Source: Microbacterium hibisci (GTDB lineage Bacteria > Actinomycetota > Actinomycetes > Actinomycetales > Microbacteriaceae). From it: a stretch of DNA of 64,000 nt. Every line of letters begins with the position of its first letter. Position 1 is the stretch's first letter. The notes under the pieces are model-generated. The model was not told the DNA's origin, made no database searches, and was given only the letters and a program-made list of their open reading frames with translations. The stretch is taken from assembly GCF_015278255.1 (NCBI RefSeq), contig NZ_JADIJC010000009.1:1-64000 (forward strand), in the 5' to 3' direction. Below are positions 53,038 through 61,330 of the stretch, piece after piece. Made by a program: the position numbers and the translations under genes.

Positions 53038-54335
53038 CTGCCCAGCCACGTCCACTCGGCGCCGATCTCCGGACCGGACCCCAGCGACTGCACCGTCACC
53101 ACGTCGTCGTCGGTCGCCACGATGCGCAGGCGCACGGACGAGATGTCGTCGGATGCCGCGGACAGCCGCACGTCCAGAACGCCGGGGCAGGACCACCCGG
53201 CCCCGATGACGCCTGCGCCGAGTGCCGTCTCCACGGCGGCGGGAGCTTCCGTGGAGAACCTCAAGGGCGCAAGTTCCGCCCACCGCACCTCGCCGCCCGT
53301 CGCGTCGAGCGCGAGCGCAACCCGTTCGGGAGCGCCCTCCCCCGTGATCGCCTCGAACACCCCGCTCACCGACCGGGCATGTGCGGGGTCGTGCGGAGCG
53401 AGCGGCGGGTCGATCTCACCGGGATCATCCAGGTCGTCGCTGTCGAGTGCGCTCAGCAGCATCTCGATGAGCCGCTGATCGCCCCCGGTCAGGGCCGTCG
53501 TGTCGGCGGTGACGACCGCGACCAGCGACCGCGCCGGCTCGCCGTAGACGATCTGCCCGCCGAGGCCGAACATGAGCCATGCGCCCTGGCGTGGCAGCCA
53601 CACCTGCCGCCCGTAGCCTGCGCGGAACGGCGCGCCCCACGTCTGCATGCCCGGGTCGGAGCGACGCTCGAGCAGCTGCCGCACGACGCGCTCGGGCAGC
53701 ACGCGCGCACCCCGGTAGCGGCCGGCGCCGTTGAGCGTCTCGCCCAGGCGCACGAGGTCCCCCGGCGCGGCGATGAGGCCCGAGCCGCCGTGACTGAAGC
53801 CGTCGGGGCCGGTGAGGAACCGCGCGCCGGCACCGATCCCGAGGGGCTCGAGCACCCGCGGGCCCAGGTAATCGAGCAGCGGCGCCCCGGTGCATCGCTC
53901 GACGAGCGCGGCGAGTGTGTACGACGCGCTCGTGTCGTATGTGAACAGCGTCCCCGGGCGATGGGTCGGCCGCGTGCAGAAGTACGATCTCAGCCAATCG
54001 CCGGTGTCGCCGAACGTGGTCCGGCTGTGCGGTCCGGTCATCGCCAGCATGTCGTCGAGGCGGGTCGCGGCGAGCCAGGGGTGGATCGGCCCCATCTCGG
54101 GGAAGTAGGTCGCGATCGGAGCGTCGAGCCGCAGCCGCCCCTCGTCCACGAGCAGCAGCACGGCCAGCGCGGTGACGGACTTCGACACCGAGTAGAGCCG
54201 GTGGGGGACGTCGGCACCGAACGGCGGGAGCGCGTGACGAACGACGGTCTCCCCATCGATGCTCACGTCGAGCGTGTGGAGGGCGATACCCGCGGCGTGG
54301 GCGCGCGCGACGAACTCCCGCAGCGCACCGCTCAT
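52977..54335 (-). CDS. Beta-lactamase-fold serine hydrolase
   Basis: A 452-aa serine hydrolase of the class C beta-lactamase/EstB family. The SxxK nucleophile is in YSVSKSVTALAVLLL near residue 50, and the second motif YDTSASYTLAALVE (YxS in place of YxN) near 140. It has a C-terminal extra domain of about 120 residues. No signal peptide. In carbohydrate loci such proteins often act as esterases. It overlaps its neighbour by ATGA and reaches 61 bp into the convergent esterase gene. Confidence 0.82.
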   Translation of the reverse strand: MSGALREFVARAHAAGIALHTLDVSIDGETVVRHALPPFGADVPHRLYSVSKSVTALAVLLLVDEGRLRLDAPIATYFPEMGPIHPWLAATRLDDMLAMTGPHSRTTFGDTGDWLRSYFCTRPTHRPGTLFTYDTSASYTLAALVERCTGAPLLDYLGPRVLEPLGIGAGARFLTGPDGFSHGGSGLIAAPGDLVRLGETLNGAGRYRGARVLPERVVRQLLERRSDPGMQTWGAPFRAGYGRQVWLPRQGAWLMFGLGGQIVYGEPARSLVAVVTADTTALTGGDQRLIEMLLSALDSDDLDDPGEIDPPLAPHDPAHARSVSGVFEAITGEGAPERVALALDATGGEVRWAELAPLRFSTEAPAAVETALGAGVIGAGWSCPGVLDVRLSAASDDISSVRLRIVATDDDVVTVQSLGSGPEIGAEWTWLGSYRPASTRGSVSSPFAASPA

Positions 54336-55171
54336 GCCGTCGCCCCGGCCGCCTCCGGTGCCGCCGCCCGCAGGTGCGCGAGCAGCCGGGACGCGACGCC
54401 GGCCGGATCGCGGTGCTGCTCATCCGAGATGGAGACGGCGAGATCCAGCAGCAGCGGCTCACCGGGCACGAGCCGTCGGCGCTCGGTGACCGCGACCGCC
54501 GGCAGGAAGCCGACGTAGCCTTGGGTGCGCACGAACCAGGGCATCGACGTCGTCGTGGCGGCCACGAGCGACGCAGCGGGCGACTCGATCGCCAGCCACG
54601 TCGAGCGCGAGCCGTGCGCGGCATCGATGCCTTCGCCGTCCGCCGTCGTCACCCGTGCGCGGGTGAAGGGGGTGCGCCAGAAGATCCCCCCGTAGAAGGC
54701 TCCTGCGCGCCCGTTGGTCTGCGGGCTGCCGAACGTCACTTCGTCGGATGCCGCGGTCAGGCGCGACGTCCACCCGACGTTCCAGCTCCCGGTCTCGTCG
54801 TGCGCCGTGATCAGTCGCGTCTCGTCCAGGAGCCGACGGCCCCGCGGGTCGAGCCACGCGATGCGCTGCCACAGGTGCCCGGGCCGGGTGTCCTGCTCCT
54901 CGACGAGCTGCGCGCCGTGGTTGTCGAGCATGACCGAGCCGTGTCCGCTCCGGTAGGTTCGGCCGCCCCAGAACGACGTGCCCTCGACATCCGGCAGGGC
55001 GAGGCTCGCGCCGAGGTGATGGAGATGGTCGCCCGGCGACACCTGCGTCACCGGGGTGCCGGACGGGGTCGTCGCCGTGACGAACGGGCGCGGAGAGAAG
55101 CTGCGGCGCAGATCGGCCCCCTCGTGCTGCTCGACCGCCGCCGCACCCGCCCCGATCAGTCGTGTCGTCAT
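54332..55171 (-). CDS. PmoA family (DUF6807-like) protein
   Basis: A 279-aa beta-rich protein of the PmoA family, named after methane monooxygenase annotations but without known enzymology. Visible are SPGDHLHHLGASLALPDVEG and SFWGGRTYRSGHGSVMLDNH, with the conserved His-rich surface, and AFYGGIFWRTPF. Members recur in plant-polysaccharide loci beside oxidoreductases. Coupled by ATGA overlaps to the LacI gene upstream and the serine hydrolase downstream. Confidence 0.75.
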   Translation of the reverse strand: MTTRLIGAGAAAVEQHEGADLRRSFSPRPFVTATTPSGTPVTQVSPGDHLHHLGASLALPDVEGTSFWGGRTYRSGHGSVMLDNHGAQLVEEQDTRPGHLWQRIAWLDPRGRRLLDETRLITAHDETGSWNVGWTSRLTAASDEVTFGSPQTNGRAGAFYGGIFWRTPFTRARVTTADGEGIDAAHGSRSTWLAIESPAASLVAATTTSMPWFVRTQGYVGFLPAVAVTERRRLVPGEPLLLDLAVSISDEQHRDPAGVASRLLAHLRAAAPEAAGATA

Positions 55172-56190
55172 CGCGGCGCCCTCGTGCTCGCACGCGAGGC
55201 GAGCTCGGGCGAGAACATGATCGGCTCGCGCAGCGGCTCCGCCGTCATCTCGGCGCGCAGCACGCGCCAGATCTGCTCGCCGATGGCGCTGAGGCCCGCG
55301 GTCATCGTGGTCAGCGACGGTGACGAATAGCGAGAGAACGGGATGTCGTCGAAGCCCGCCACCGCCAGCTGATCAGGCACCGAGACTCCTTCTTCCGACA
55401 GGCGCCCGAGCAGCCCCAGTGCGACGACGTCGTTGTACGCGATCACCGCGGTCGCTCCCGTGTCGCGCAACGCCGGCCATGCCCCGTATCCGTCCTCGAA
55501 CGAGTGCCCGCACGGCACCTCGATGATCTCGACCTCGGTCTCTGCCTCGCGGATCTCGGCGAGTCCCCGCTCGCGCTCCCAGTTCGCACGCGCGTACGCA
55601 GGACCCGCGAGATAGGCGATCCGCCGATGCCCGAGTGAGATGAGGTGGCGGGCGAGCACGATGACGCCCTCGTGATAGTCGATGAGCACCGACCCCGCGT
55701 TCTTGCCGGTCGTCCGGTTGAAGACGGCGACGGGGGCCACCCGCGGCAGGAGCGCGAGCAGGTCCGGGCGGGTCATGCGCGGCGAGAAGAGCGCCACCGC
55801 ATCCGTGCGGTCCCGCAGATCGCGGGCGAGCTCGGGCTCGGCTTCGGCCTTCTCGAACGAGTCCGACACGACGACGTGATAACCGTCGCGCGCCGCCGCC
55901 TGATTGAACCCGTGCAGCACCTGGTGGAACATGGGGTTGCCGAGGTCCGGGACCAGCACCCCGACGGTACGGCTGACGCCCAGCGAGAGCGACCGCGCCG
56001 TCTGGCTGGGGGTGTAGCCGAGTTCGTCGATGACTCCGCGAACCATCTGCGCGATCTCGGGATTCACCGTCGGCACGCCGTTGAGCACTCGCGACACCGT
56101 CGCCTTGGACACACCGGCGGCCTTGGCGATGTCGTTGATCGTGGTCTCGCGAGTCGGTGTCGTGCGCGCGCGTCTGCCGGTCATCGTCAC
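55168..56190 (-). CDS. LacI family transcriptional regulator of the pectin locus
   Basis: A 340-aa repressor: N-terminal HTH TTINDIAKAAGVSKATVSRV then LNG, hinge helix YTPSQTARSLSLG, and a periplasmic-binding-like effector domain (VGVLVPDLGNPMFHQVLHGF, VAGFDDIPFSRYSSPSLTTM). LacI hinge helices read the centre of palindromes with a CG step such as AACCGGTT, found three times in this locus. The GTG at 56190 overlaps the GH43 stop by GTGA; ATG at 56184 is possible. It is co-transcribed with GH43, so it would regulate itself. Confidence 0.92.
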   Translation of the reverse strand: MTMTGRRARTTPTRETTINDIAKAAGVSKATVSRVLNGVPTVNPEIAQMVRGVIDELGYTPSQTARSLSLGVSRTVGVLVPDLGNPMFHQVLHGFNQAAARDGYHVVVSDSFEKAEAEPELARDLRDRTDAVALFSPRMTRPDLLALLPRVAPVAVFNRTTGKNAGSVLIDYHEGVIVLARHLISLGHRRIAYLAGPAYARANWERERGLAEIREAETEVEIIEVPCGHSFEDGYGAWPALRDTGATAVIAYNDVVALGLLGRLSEEGVSVPDQLAVAGFDDIPFSRYSSPSLTTMTAGLSAIGEQIWRVLRAEMTAEPLREPIMFSPELASRASTRAPR

Positions 56191-57725
56191 CCCTCCCCCG
56201 TCGTGATATCGAAGTCCTCGAAACGCGCGATCGTCTCGACCGCTCCGTGCGGATGCGCCGCGAAGAGCGAGACCGCCGCCCCCACCCAGTGCCCCTCGAC
56301 CGCCTGGAACTGCGGGTCCACCACGATCCTGGCACTCCCCGTGTCGACGCTCGCAGACACGCCGGCGCCGGCATCCGTCTCCAGGGTCACCCGAGCCTCC
56401 GCCGCGTCAACGGGGGTGCGGGCGATCACCCGCTCGTGCGGGTCGTCCTGGTCGCGGACGGCGACGACCGCCTCGACGCCCTGCTCGACCCGGCGGAGCC
56501 CGGCCCACACATAGGCCCGCCCGAGCACGGCGATGCCCGCGCGAGCACCGCGCTCGGCGTCGACGAGGGCGACGTCGACGCTCGCCGTCGACGACCGACC
56601 GGGCAGCGCCTGCGAGAGCACCCGCGGCAACGCGCGCAGGTCGCCTCCGTCCGGGCTGCCGCGCAGCAGCATCCCCCGCGTGTCGCCCGCCTTCGCATCC
56701 GGCAGGACGACGGCCTCGGCATCCGGATTCGCCTCCCATTGCCAATTCACGCTCGGCACGCCGCCGGCGAAGTCATCGGGTCGCGCGAGCGTTCGCAGCC
56801 CCTGGCGTCCCCCACGGGGTGACGGATGCTGCAGCACGGGCTGCGCCGGGCCGCCGGCGACGGCTTCACCCATGACGGGCCACCCGTCCTCGCCCCACGC
56901 CATGGGCTGCAGGTGCAGCACCCGGCCGTACACCCCGCGATCCTGGAAATGCAGGAACCAGTCGCCACCCTCGCCGTCGTCCACCCACGCACCCTGATGA
57001 GGGCCGTTGACCGCGGTGTCGCCCTGCGACAGGACGATCCGGTGCTCGTAAGGCCCGAACGGATCGCGGGAGCGGAAGACCGTCTGCCACCCGGTAGCCA
57101 CCCCGCCGGCCGGGGCGAAGATCCAGTACTCGCCGTCGCGGCGGTAGAACTTCGGCCCCTCGAGCGTCGTGAAGCCGTCGAGCCGATCGCCGTCGATGAC
57201 GTCGACGGCCGGACCGGTCGTCGTGATCAGTCCGGCATCGACGGGGATGACGGTGAGCACGTTCTTCCGCCCGGAGCGCGAGCGCGCCCAACCGTGCACG
57301 AGATACGTGCGACCGTCCTCATCCCAGAGCGGGCAGGGATCGATGACGCCCAGCCCACTGAGCAGCAGTCGCGGCGGCGACCACGGGCCGGCGGGATCCT
57401 CCGCGCTGACGACGAACACCCCCTGGTCGGGGTCTGGGTAGACGACGTGGAAGAGCCCGTCATGGTGCCGGATCGACGGCGCCCAGACGCCACCCCCGCG
57501 CCGAGGGAGCGCAAACCATTCCGCGGGCTCGTTGCGCACCAGCGCGTACCCGATGCGGTCCCACTCCACGAGATCGTCGGAGACGAAGACCGGCAGGCCC
57601 GGGGCGCGGTGGAAGCTCGACGCGACGAGATAGAAGCGGTCGCCTACGCGGATGGCGTCGGGATCCGGCACATCGGCGTCGATGATCGGGTTGCGGTACA
57701 GGCTCGCGTCGTCGACGAGTGACAT
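56187..57725 (-). CDS. GH43 family glycoside hydrolase
   Basis: A 512-aa enzyme with an N-terminal five-bladed beta-propeller (about 8-310) and a C-terminal beta-sandwich. Catalytic residues: Asp in DADVPDPDAIRVGD, Asp in GVIDPCPLWDEDG and Glu in TTLEGPKFYRRDG. GH43 enzymes release arabinose, xylose or galactose from side chains. No signal peptide. The ATG at 57725 follows TAGCGT by 7 nt, so it is leaderless; an upstream in-frame start would cross the promoter. First gene of the leftward GH43-LacI-PmoA-hydrolase operon. Confidence 0.9.
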   Translation of the reverse strand: MSLVDDASLYRNPIIDADVPDPDAIRVGDRFYLVASSFHRAPGLPVFVSDDLVEWDRIGYALVRNEPAEWFALPRRGGGVWAPSIRHHDGLFHVVYPDPDQGVFVVSAEDPAGPWSPPRLLLSGLGVIDPCPLWDEDGRTYLVHGWARSRSGRKNVLTVIPVDAGLITTTGPAVDVIDGDRLDGFTTLEGPKFYRRDGEYWIFAPAGGVATGWQTVFRSRDPFGPYEHRIVLSQGDTAVNGPHQGAWVDDGEGGDWFLHFQDRGVYGRVLHLQPMAWGEDGWPVMGEAVAGGPAQPVLQHPSPRGGRQGLRTLARPDDFAGGVPSVNWQWEANPDAEAVVLPDAKAGDTRGMLLRGSPDGGDLRALPRVLSQALPGRSSTASVDVALVDAERGARAGIAVLGRAYVWAGLRRVEQGVEAVVAVRDQDDPHERVIARTPVDAAEARVTLETDAGAGVSASVDTGSARIVVDPQFQAVEGHWVGAAVSLFAAHPHGAVETIARFEDFDITTGEG

Positions 57726-57732
57726 ACGCTTC

Positions 57733-57762
57733 ACGCTAGCCGAGAAACCGGTTCCTGTCCAA
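57733..57762 (-). promoter_or_regulatory. Promoter and operator of the GH43-lacI operon
   Basis: Minus strand TTGGAC (57757-57762), 18-nt spacer, TAGCGT (57733-57738), then 7 nt to the ATG. The palindrome GAAACCGGTTCC (plus strand 57744-57755, core 57746-57753) fills the spacer between -35 and -10, an arrangement expected for repression. Confidence 0.78.
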
Positions 57763-57788
57763 GCGATACGGGGGTGCGGCACGGCGGT

Positions 57789-59072
57789 TCACGCGCCAGG
57801 CACGGGCAGCTCAGCCGCGCTGCGGCACCACTCCAGCCGCTGGGCGAAGTCGGCCATCGCCGCGGTGCGCCACGGGCTCAGCGTGCCGGTCCCGGGCATG
57901 CCTCCCTCGGCCAGGTCGGCGCGCTGATCGTCGCACCACCAGTCCGCGTAGGCGTCGGAAGGATGCTTCCAGCGCTCGGGTGGCGGCGGCGCGCTCGTGA
58001 ACGACCCGGTGATGCCGTCCAGGCCGGGGTGCGTGCTGCGGATGAGGTACGGCATCCGCCGGTAGTCGCGGGGGGCGAAGCGGAATCGCAGCGTCGACTC
58101 GTCCACGCGGACCGCAGGCGAGAACGGCCCCTGCACGCGATTGTCGAACATGAGGTCGGTCACGTGATCGGCCGGGAGGTCGCCGGGGGCTTCCACCAGG
58201 AGCTCGACCACGCCGTAGTTCTCGACGACATCGGCATCGGCGTGAGCGGGGTGCCGCAGCACCGAGTGGCGACCATCCCAGATCCGAACGAACCGGCCTC
58301 CCCAGCTGTCCTGATCCGGACGCTGCGCACCGCCCAGCACCCAGGTCACCGTGGGCGTGTCGCCCATCTTCGCGTACCAGTGCTGACCGGCGAAGAACTC
58401 CCCGAGCGCGCCCCGGCCCTCCGCGTGAGCGGCGATGAACTCCTTCGGCGCCAGCGTCCCCTCGCCGGCCCGGAAGAACCCGAGGTACGTCGAATTGGAC
58501 TCGATGAACGACAGGTCGCGATGGTTCTGCTCGAGGTAGTGATAGGCGTCCACCCCCATCGTCTTGTTCGGCCCGCCGACCCAGTGGATGCGGACCCGGC
58601 CGGCGATATCGGGCGCATCGTGCAGGGCTTGCGCGATGTCTTCGAGCCCGCCCCACGCGAGCACATGAAGTGGCCGCGGATCTTCACGACGCGCAGCGCG
58701 GACGAGCAGCTCCGAACCCTCGGTCGCGTCTGAGACACCGCCGTCGGGCGGAAGCTCGAGAGCCCCTTGCGCCACCACGGCGCGGAGCTGATCAGCGTCG
58801 GGGTACGTCGGGCGATGCGTCCGCAGGTTGCGCAGATCCTCGGCATAGGCGTCGATCACGGCGTGGATGTCGGCCGCACGCCCGTTCCCGTACGGTGACG
58901 AGATCAGCCCTTCGATGTCGAGCATGTCGGCGTAGAGCAGCAGATGGACCATCGACTGGAAGTCGTCGGGATCCGTTCCGCCGATGTCAGTCGTGACGAC
59001 CACACGCGTCCGCTCGCCGAGGCCAAGGGAAGGGGCGGGACCGATCGAGGGCTGCGAGTTCGCGTCGTTCAC
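57789..59072 (-). CDS. DUF1593 nucleoside-hydrolase-fold protein
   Basis: A 427-aa protein of the DUF1593 group. The Ca-binding motif is VVVTTDIGGTDPDDFQSMVH near residue 25, followed by DIEGLISSPYGNGR; the C-terminal beta domain is typical of DUF1593. The fold hydrolyses N-glycosidic bonds in nucleosides, but DUF1593 members occur in polysaccharide loci and probably act on other glycosides. No signal peptide. GTG start overlapping the oxidoreductase stop (GTGA). Confidence 0.8.
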   Translation of the reverse strand: MNDANSQPSIGPAPSLGLGERTRVVVTTDIGGTDPDDFQSMVHLLLYADMLDIEGLISSPYGNGRAADIHAVIDAYAEDLRNLRTHRPTYPDADQLRAVVAQGALELPPDGGVSDATEGSELLVRAARREDPRPLHVLAWGGLEDIAQALHDAPDIAGRVRIHWVGGPNKTMGVDAYHYLEQNHRDLSFIESNSTYLGFFRAGEGTLAPKEFIAAHAEGRGALGEFFAGQHWYAKMGDTPTVTWVLGGAQRPDQDSWGGRFVRIWDGRHSVLRHPAHADADVVENYGVVELLVEAPGDLPADHVTDLMFDNRVQGPFSPAVRVDESTLRFRFAPRDYRRMPYLIRSTHPGLDGITGSFTSAPPPPERWKHPSDAYADWWCDDQRADLAEGGMPGTGTLSPWRTAAMADFAQRLEWCRSAAELPVPGA

Positions 59073-60184
59073 CAGGACACCCCCGCCTCTGCGAACGTCC
59101 GGCCTTCCCACGCCGCTCGCTCGACCAGCTCCTCGATGCCGCGCACCACGCGGAAGACCTCACCGCCCCGCTCGACGACGTCGATGTGCTCGGGTGAGAT
59201 CCTCACGGGCTCGGGCGAGGCCACGATCGCTTCCAGCACCCGCGTGAACGCGCCGGTCGTCGCGAGTGGGACCGACAGCGGCGCGCCGCGGCGGATGTGC
59301 GCGACCATCTCGTCCAGCAGATCCGACCGCTCGAACGCGTACGTGCGCGGAACGGGAGCGCCGCCGGGGTGCACCTGCAACAGGTCGCGCGTGTAGAAGT
59401 AGAGCGCGTGACCCCCCGATCCCCGGAGCAGGACGTAGGGCTCCTGCTGCAGCGGAGCGGTGACGCTCAGAGCCGCCGCGATCCGAGTGCCCGAGGTCAG
59501 CTCGATCACGAGCGAAGACGTATCGTCGGTGTCGATGTCGTTCGCCCGCCGCATATCGGTGCGGACGTCGCGCACATCGCCCGATTCCGCCGCACCGGCG
59601 ATCGCGAGCGCCGTCGCGATCGCATGACTCAGCGGATTGGTCGCGGCGCCGTCGGCACTCACCCGACCGTCCGGCAGGCGACGCCGCCCGGCCCACGGAC
59701 TGCGACGCCAGTACTCCTCCGAGCGGGACCACAACCCGACAACGCCGATGTGGTGGAGCTCGCCGAGTCCGCCCGACGCGATGAGCTCGCGCGCGGCGGG
59801 GACCCCTGTGCTCGCCAGCGATTGGAAGCCGACCTGGACCGAGCGGCCGGCGGCCCGGGCCGCGGCATCCACTCGACCGTGTTCCGCCGTCGAGACCACC
59901 GGCGGCTTCTCGAGGAGGACGTGCGCGCCGGCTTCCAACGAGAGCACGGCGAGATCGGCGTGGTACGGGATGGGGGTGCTGACGACGGCGAGGTCGACCT
60001 CGGTCGCCTCGAACATGGCCGACGCTTCCGTGAAGACCCGCACCCCCTCCGGCAGGTCTCCTCCGCCGCGCGGATCAGCAACCGCGACCAGCTCCAGTTC
60101 GTCGCCGCGCGTGAGCACTCGGTCGATATGCCTGCGTCCGTACCCGTGCGCGCCGATGACGCCGACTCGCAGTCGTCGCGTCAT
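59069..60184 (-). CDS. Gfo/Idh/MocA family oxidoreductase
   Basis: A 371-aa NAD(P)-dependent sugar oxidoreductase. Rossmann motif VGVIGAHGYGRRHIDRV at residues 6-22, the EKPP motif in HVLLEKPPVVST near 95 with the catalytic Lys, and a C-terminal alpha/beta substrate domain. Members oxidize or epimerize sugars and cyclitols, including redox-assisted glycoside cleavage. Placed between two nucleoside-hydrolase-fold genes with 4-bp overlaps on both sides, so it probably works on the same intermediate. Confidence 0.88.
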   Translation of the reverse strand: MTRRLRVGVIGAHGYGRRHIDRVLTRGDELELVAVADPRGGGDLPEGVRVFTEASAMFEATEVDLAVVSTPIPYHADLAVLSLEAGAHVLLEKPPVVSTAEHGRVDAAARAAGRSVQVGFQSLASTGVPAARELIASGGLGELHHIGVVGLWSRSEEYWRRSPWAGRRRLPDGRVSADGAATNPLSHAIATALAIAGAAESGDVRDVRTDMRRANDIDTDDTSSLVIELTSGTRIAAALSVTAPLQQEPYVLLRGSGGHALYFYTRDLLQVHPGGAPVPRTYAFERSDLLDEMVAHIRRGAPLSVPLATTGAFTRVLEAIVASPEPVRISPEHIDVVERGGEVFRVVRGIEELVERAAWEGRTFAEAGVSW

Positions 60185-61083
60185 CGCTCCGCCTCCGCCT
60201 CGGCGAACTCGGCGAGCTTGGCGAACATGTCCTCGAGGAAGAAGCGCACGTCGATCTGGTCCACCACGAGCACGTCGCCGCCCTTCTCCGACGGGACGCA
60301 GTGCCCGTCCGGGGTGAACGAGACGGGGCTCTGGCGGCGGAACGAGGCGCACCACGGGTCGAGCATCAGCGCGATCGCCGGCGAGTCGCCGAGCGACCGC
60401 GACTCGACCGGTACGCGGTGGTGCGCGGTGTTGAAGTCGACCACCGTCTGCGCGAGGTACCGACCCAGCTCCCCGCACGGCTCGACCCGGCGACGCAGCT
60501 CGGCATAGCTCACGCTCGCCAGCCTGTAGATGTTCGACGGCACCTGCCAGATGTCGATGCCGGAGCCGAACACGACGTTGGCGGCGGGGATGTCGTTGCG
60601 CAGGTTGAACTCCGGCCACGTCCCGCGCCACTCGCGGTCGCCGTACGGTGGGCCGCCGATCCAGATCACGGTGGTGTCGCTCTCGGCGATGTCGGGCGCC
60701 AGCAGCAGCGCGCTGGCCATATCGGTGAGCGGGCCGAGAAAGCCGATGAAGAGCGGCCCGGCATCCGTTCGCCGCGCCTCCTCGATGATCAGCTGCGCCC
60801 CGGGACTGTCGACCGGAGTCGCCTCGTCGGGCAGCGGGTCGGCGGCGCCGTTGGCGATCGTCACATCGCTGCCGCCCAGCAGGGTGATGAGGTGGTCGAG
60901 CTCCTCGCGGGAGTCGAGCATCGAGCGCTGCGAACGCCCCGACCCGAAGTGCGCGGGGATGATCCCGCGGATGTCGAGACTCGGCGACAGCAGCGCGTGC
61001 ACGACCGCGAACTGGTCGTCGGCCTCGTTCTTCACGTCGGAATTGATGATCACACGACGGGTGCGTGGGTCGTCGATCTTCAT
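60181..61083 (-). CDS. Nucleoside hydrolase-family protein
   Basis: A 300-aa IU-nucleoside-hydrolase-fold protein. The metal motif reads VIINSDVKNEADDQFAVVHA, a DxxNExDD variant of the canonical DxDxxxDD. Later blocks are IGFLGPLTDMASALLLAP, IWIGGPPYGDREWRGTWPEF then NLRNDIPAA, with the Asn/Asp ligands. Purine or pyrimidine riboside hydrolysis is the classic role, but the sugar-locus context suggests another glycoside. ATG at 61083 with GGAGG upstream; first gene of the leftward operon. Confidence 0.84.
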   Translation of the reverse strand: MKIDDPRTRRVIINSDVKNEADDQFAVVHALLSPSLDIRGIIPAHFGSGRSQRSMLDSREELDHLITLLGGSDVTIANGAADPLPDEATPVDSPGAQLIIEEARRTDAGPLFIGFLGPLTDMASALLLAPDIAESDTTVIWIGGPPYGDREWRGTWPEFNLRNDIPAANVVFGSGIDIWQVPSNIYRLASVSYAELRRRVEPCGELGRYLAQTVVDFNTAHHRVPVESRSLGDSPAIALMLDPWCASFRRQSPVSFTPDGHCVPSEKGGDVLVVDQIDVRFFLEDMFAKLAEFAEAEAER

Positions 61084-61133
61084 TGATCCTCCTTCGGCCC
61101 CCGATCCGTGGTGATGAGACGGAGGGAGGCTGG

Positions 61134-61180
61134 GAAACCGGTTACTCACCGAGTCTAGCGAAGGCGAACAGTCGCGCCAA
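61134..61180 (-). promoter_or_regulatory. Promoter and operator of the nucleoside hydrolase operon
   Basis: Minus strand TTGGCG (61175-61180), 17-nt spacer, TAGACT (61152-61157). The palindrome GAAACCGGTTAC (plus strand 61134-61145, core 61136-61143) covers the expected transcription start. This is the third copy of the operator in the locus. Confidence 0.78.
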
Positions 61181-61330
61181 CCGCGTCGGCCGGATCCCGC
61201 CGTGGCGATCGCACAGTCGAGCATGCTGTGTGCGCGCGAACGCTAGGCGATCGAGCCGATCCGGACTACCGTCGTTCTCGTCGGTGCCCACAAGAGCATC
61301 GCACCGCAGAGATAGGCAAAGGAGCCCGTC

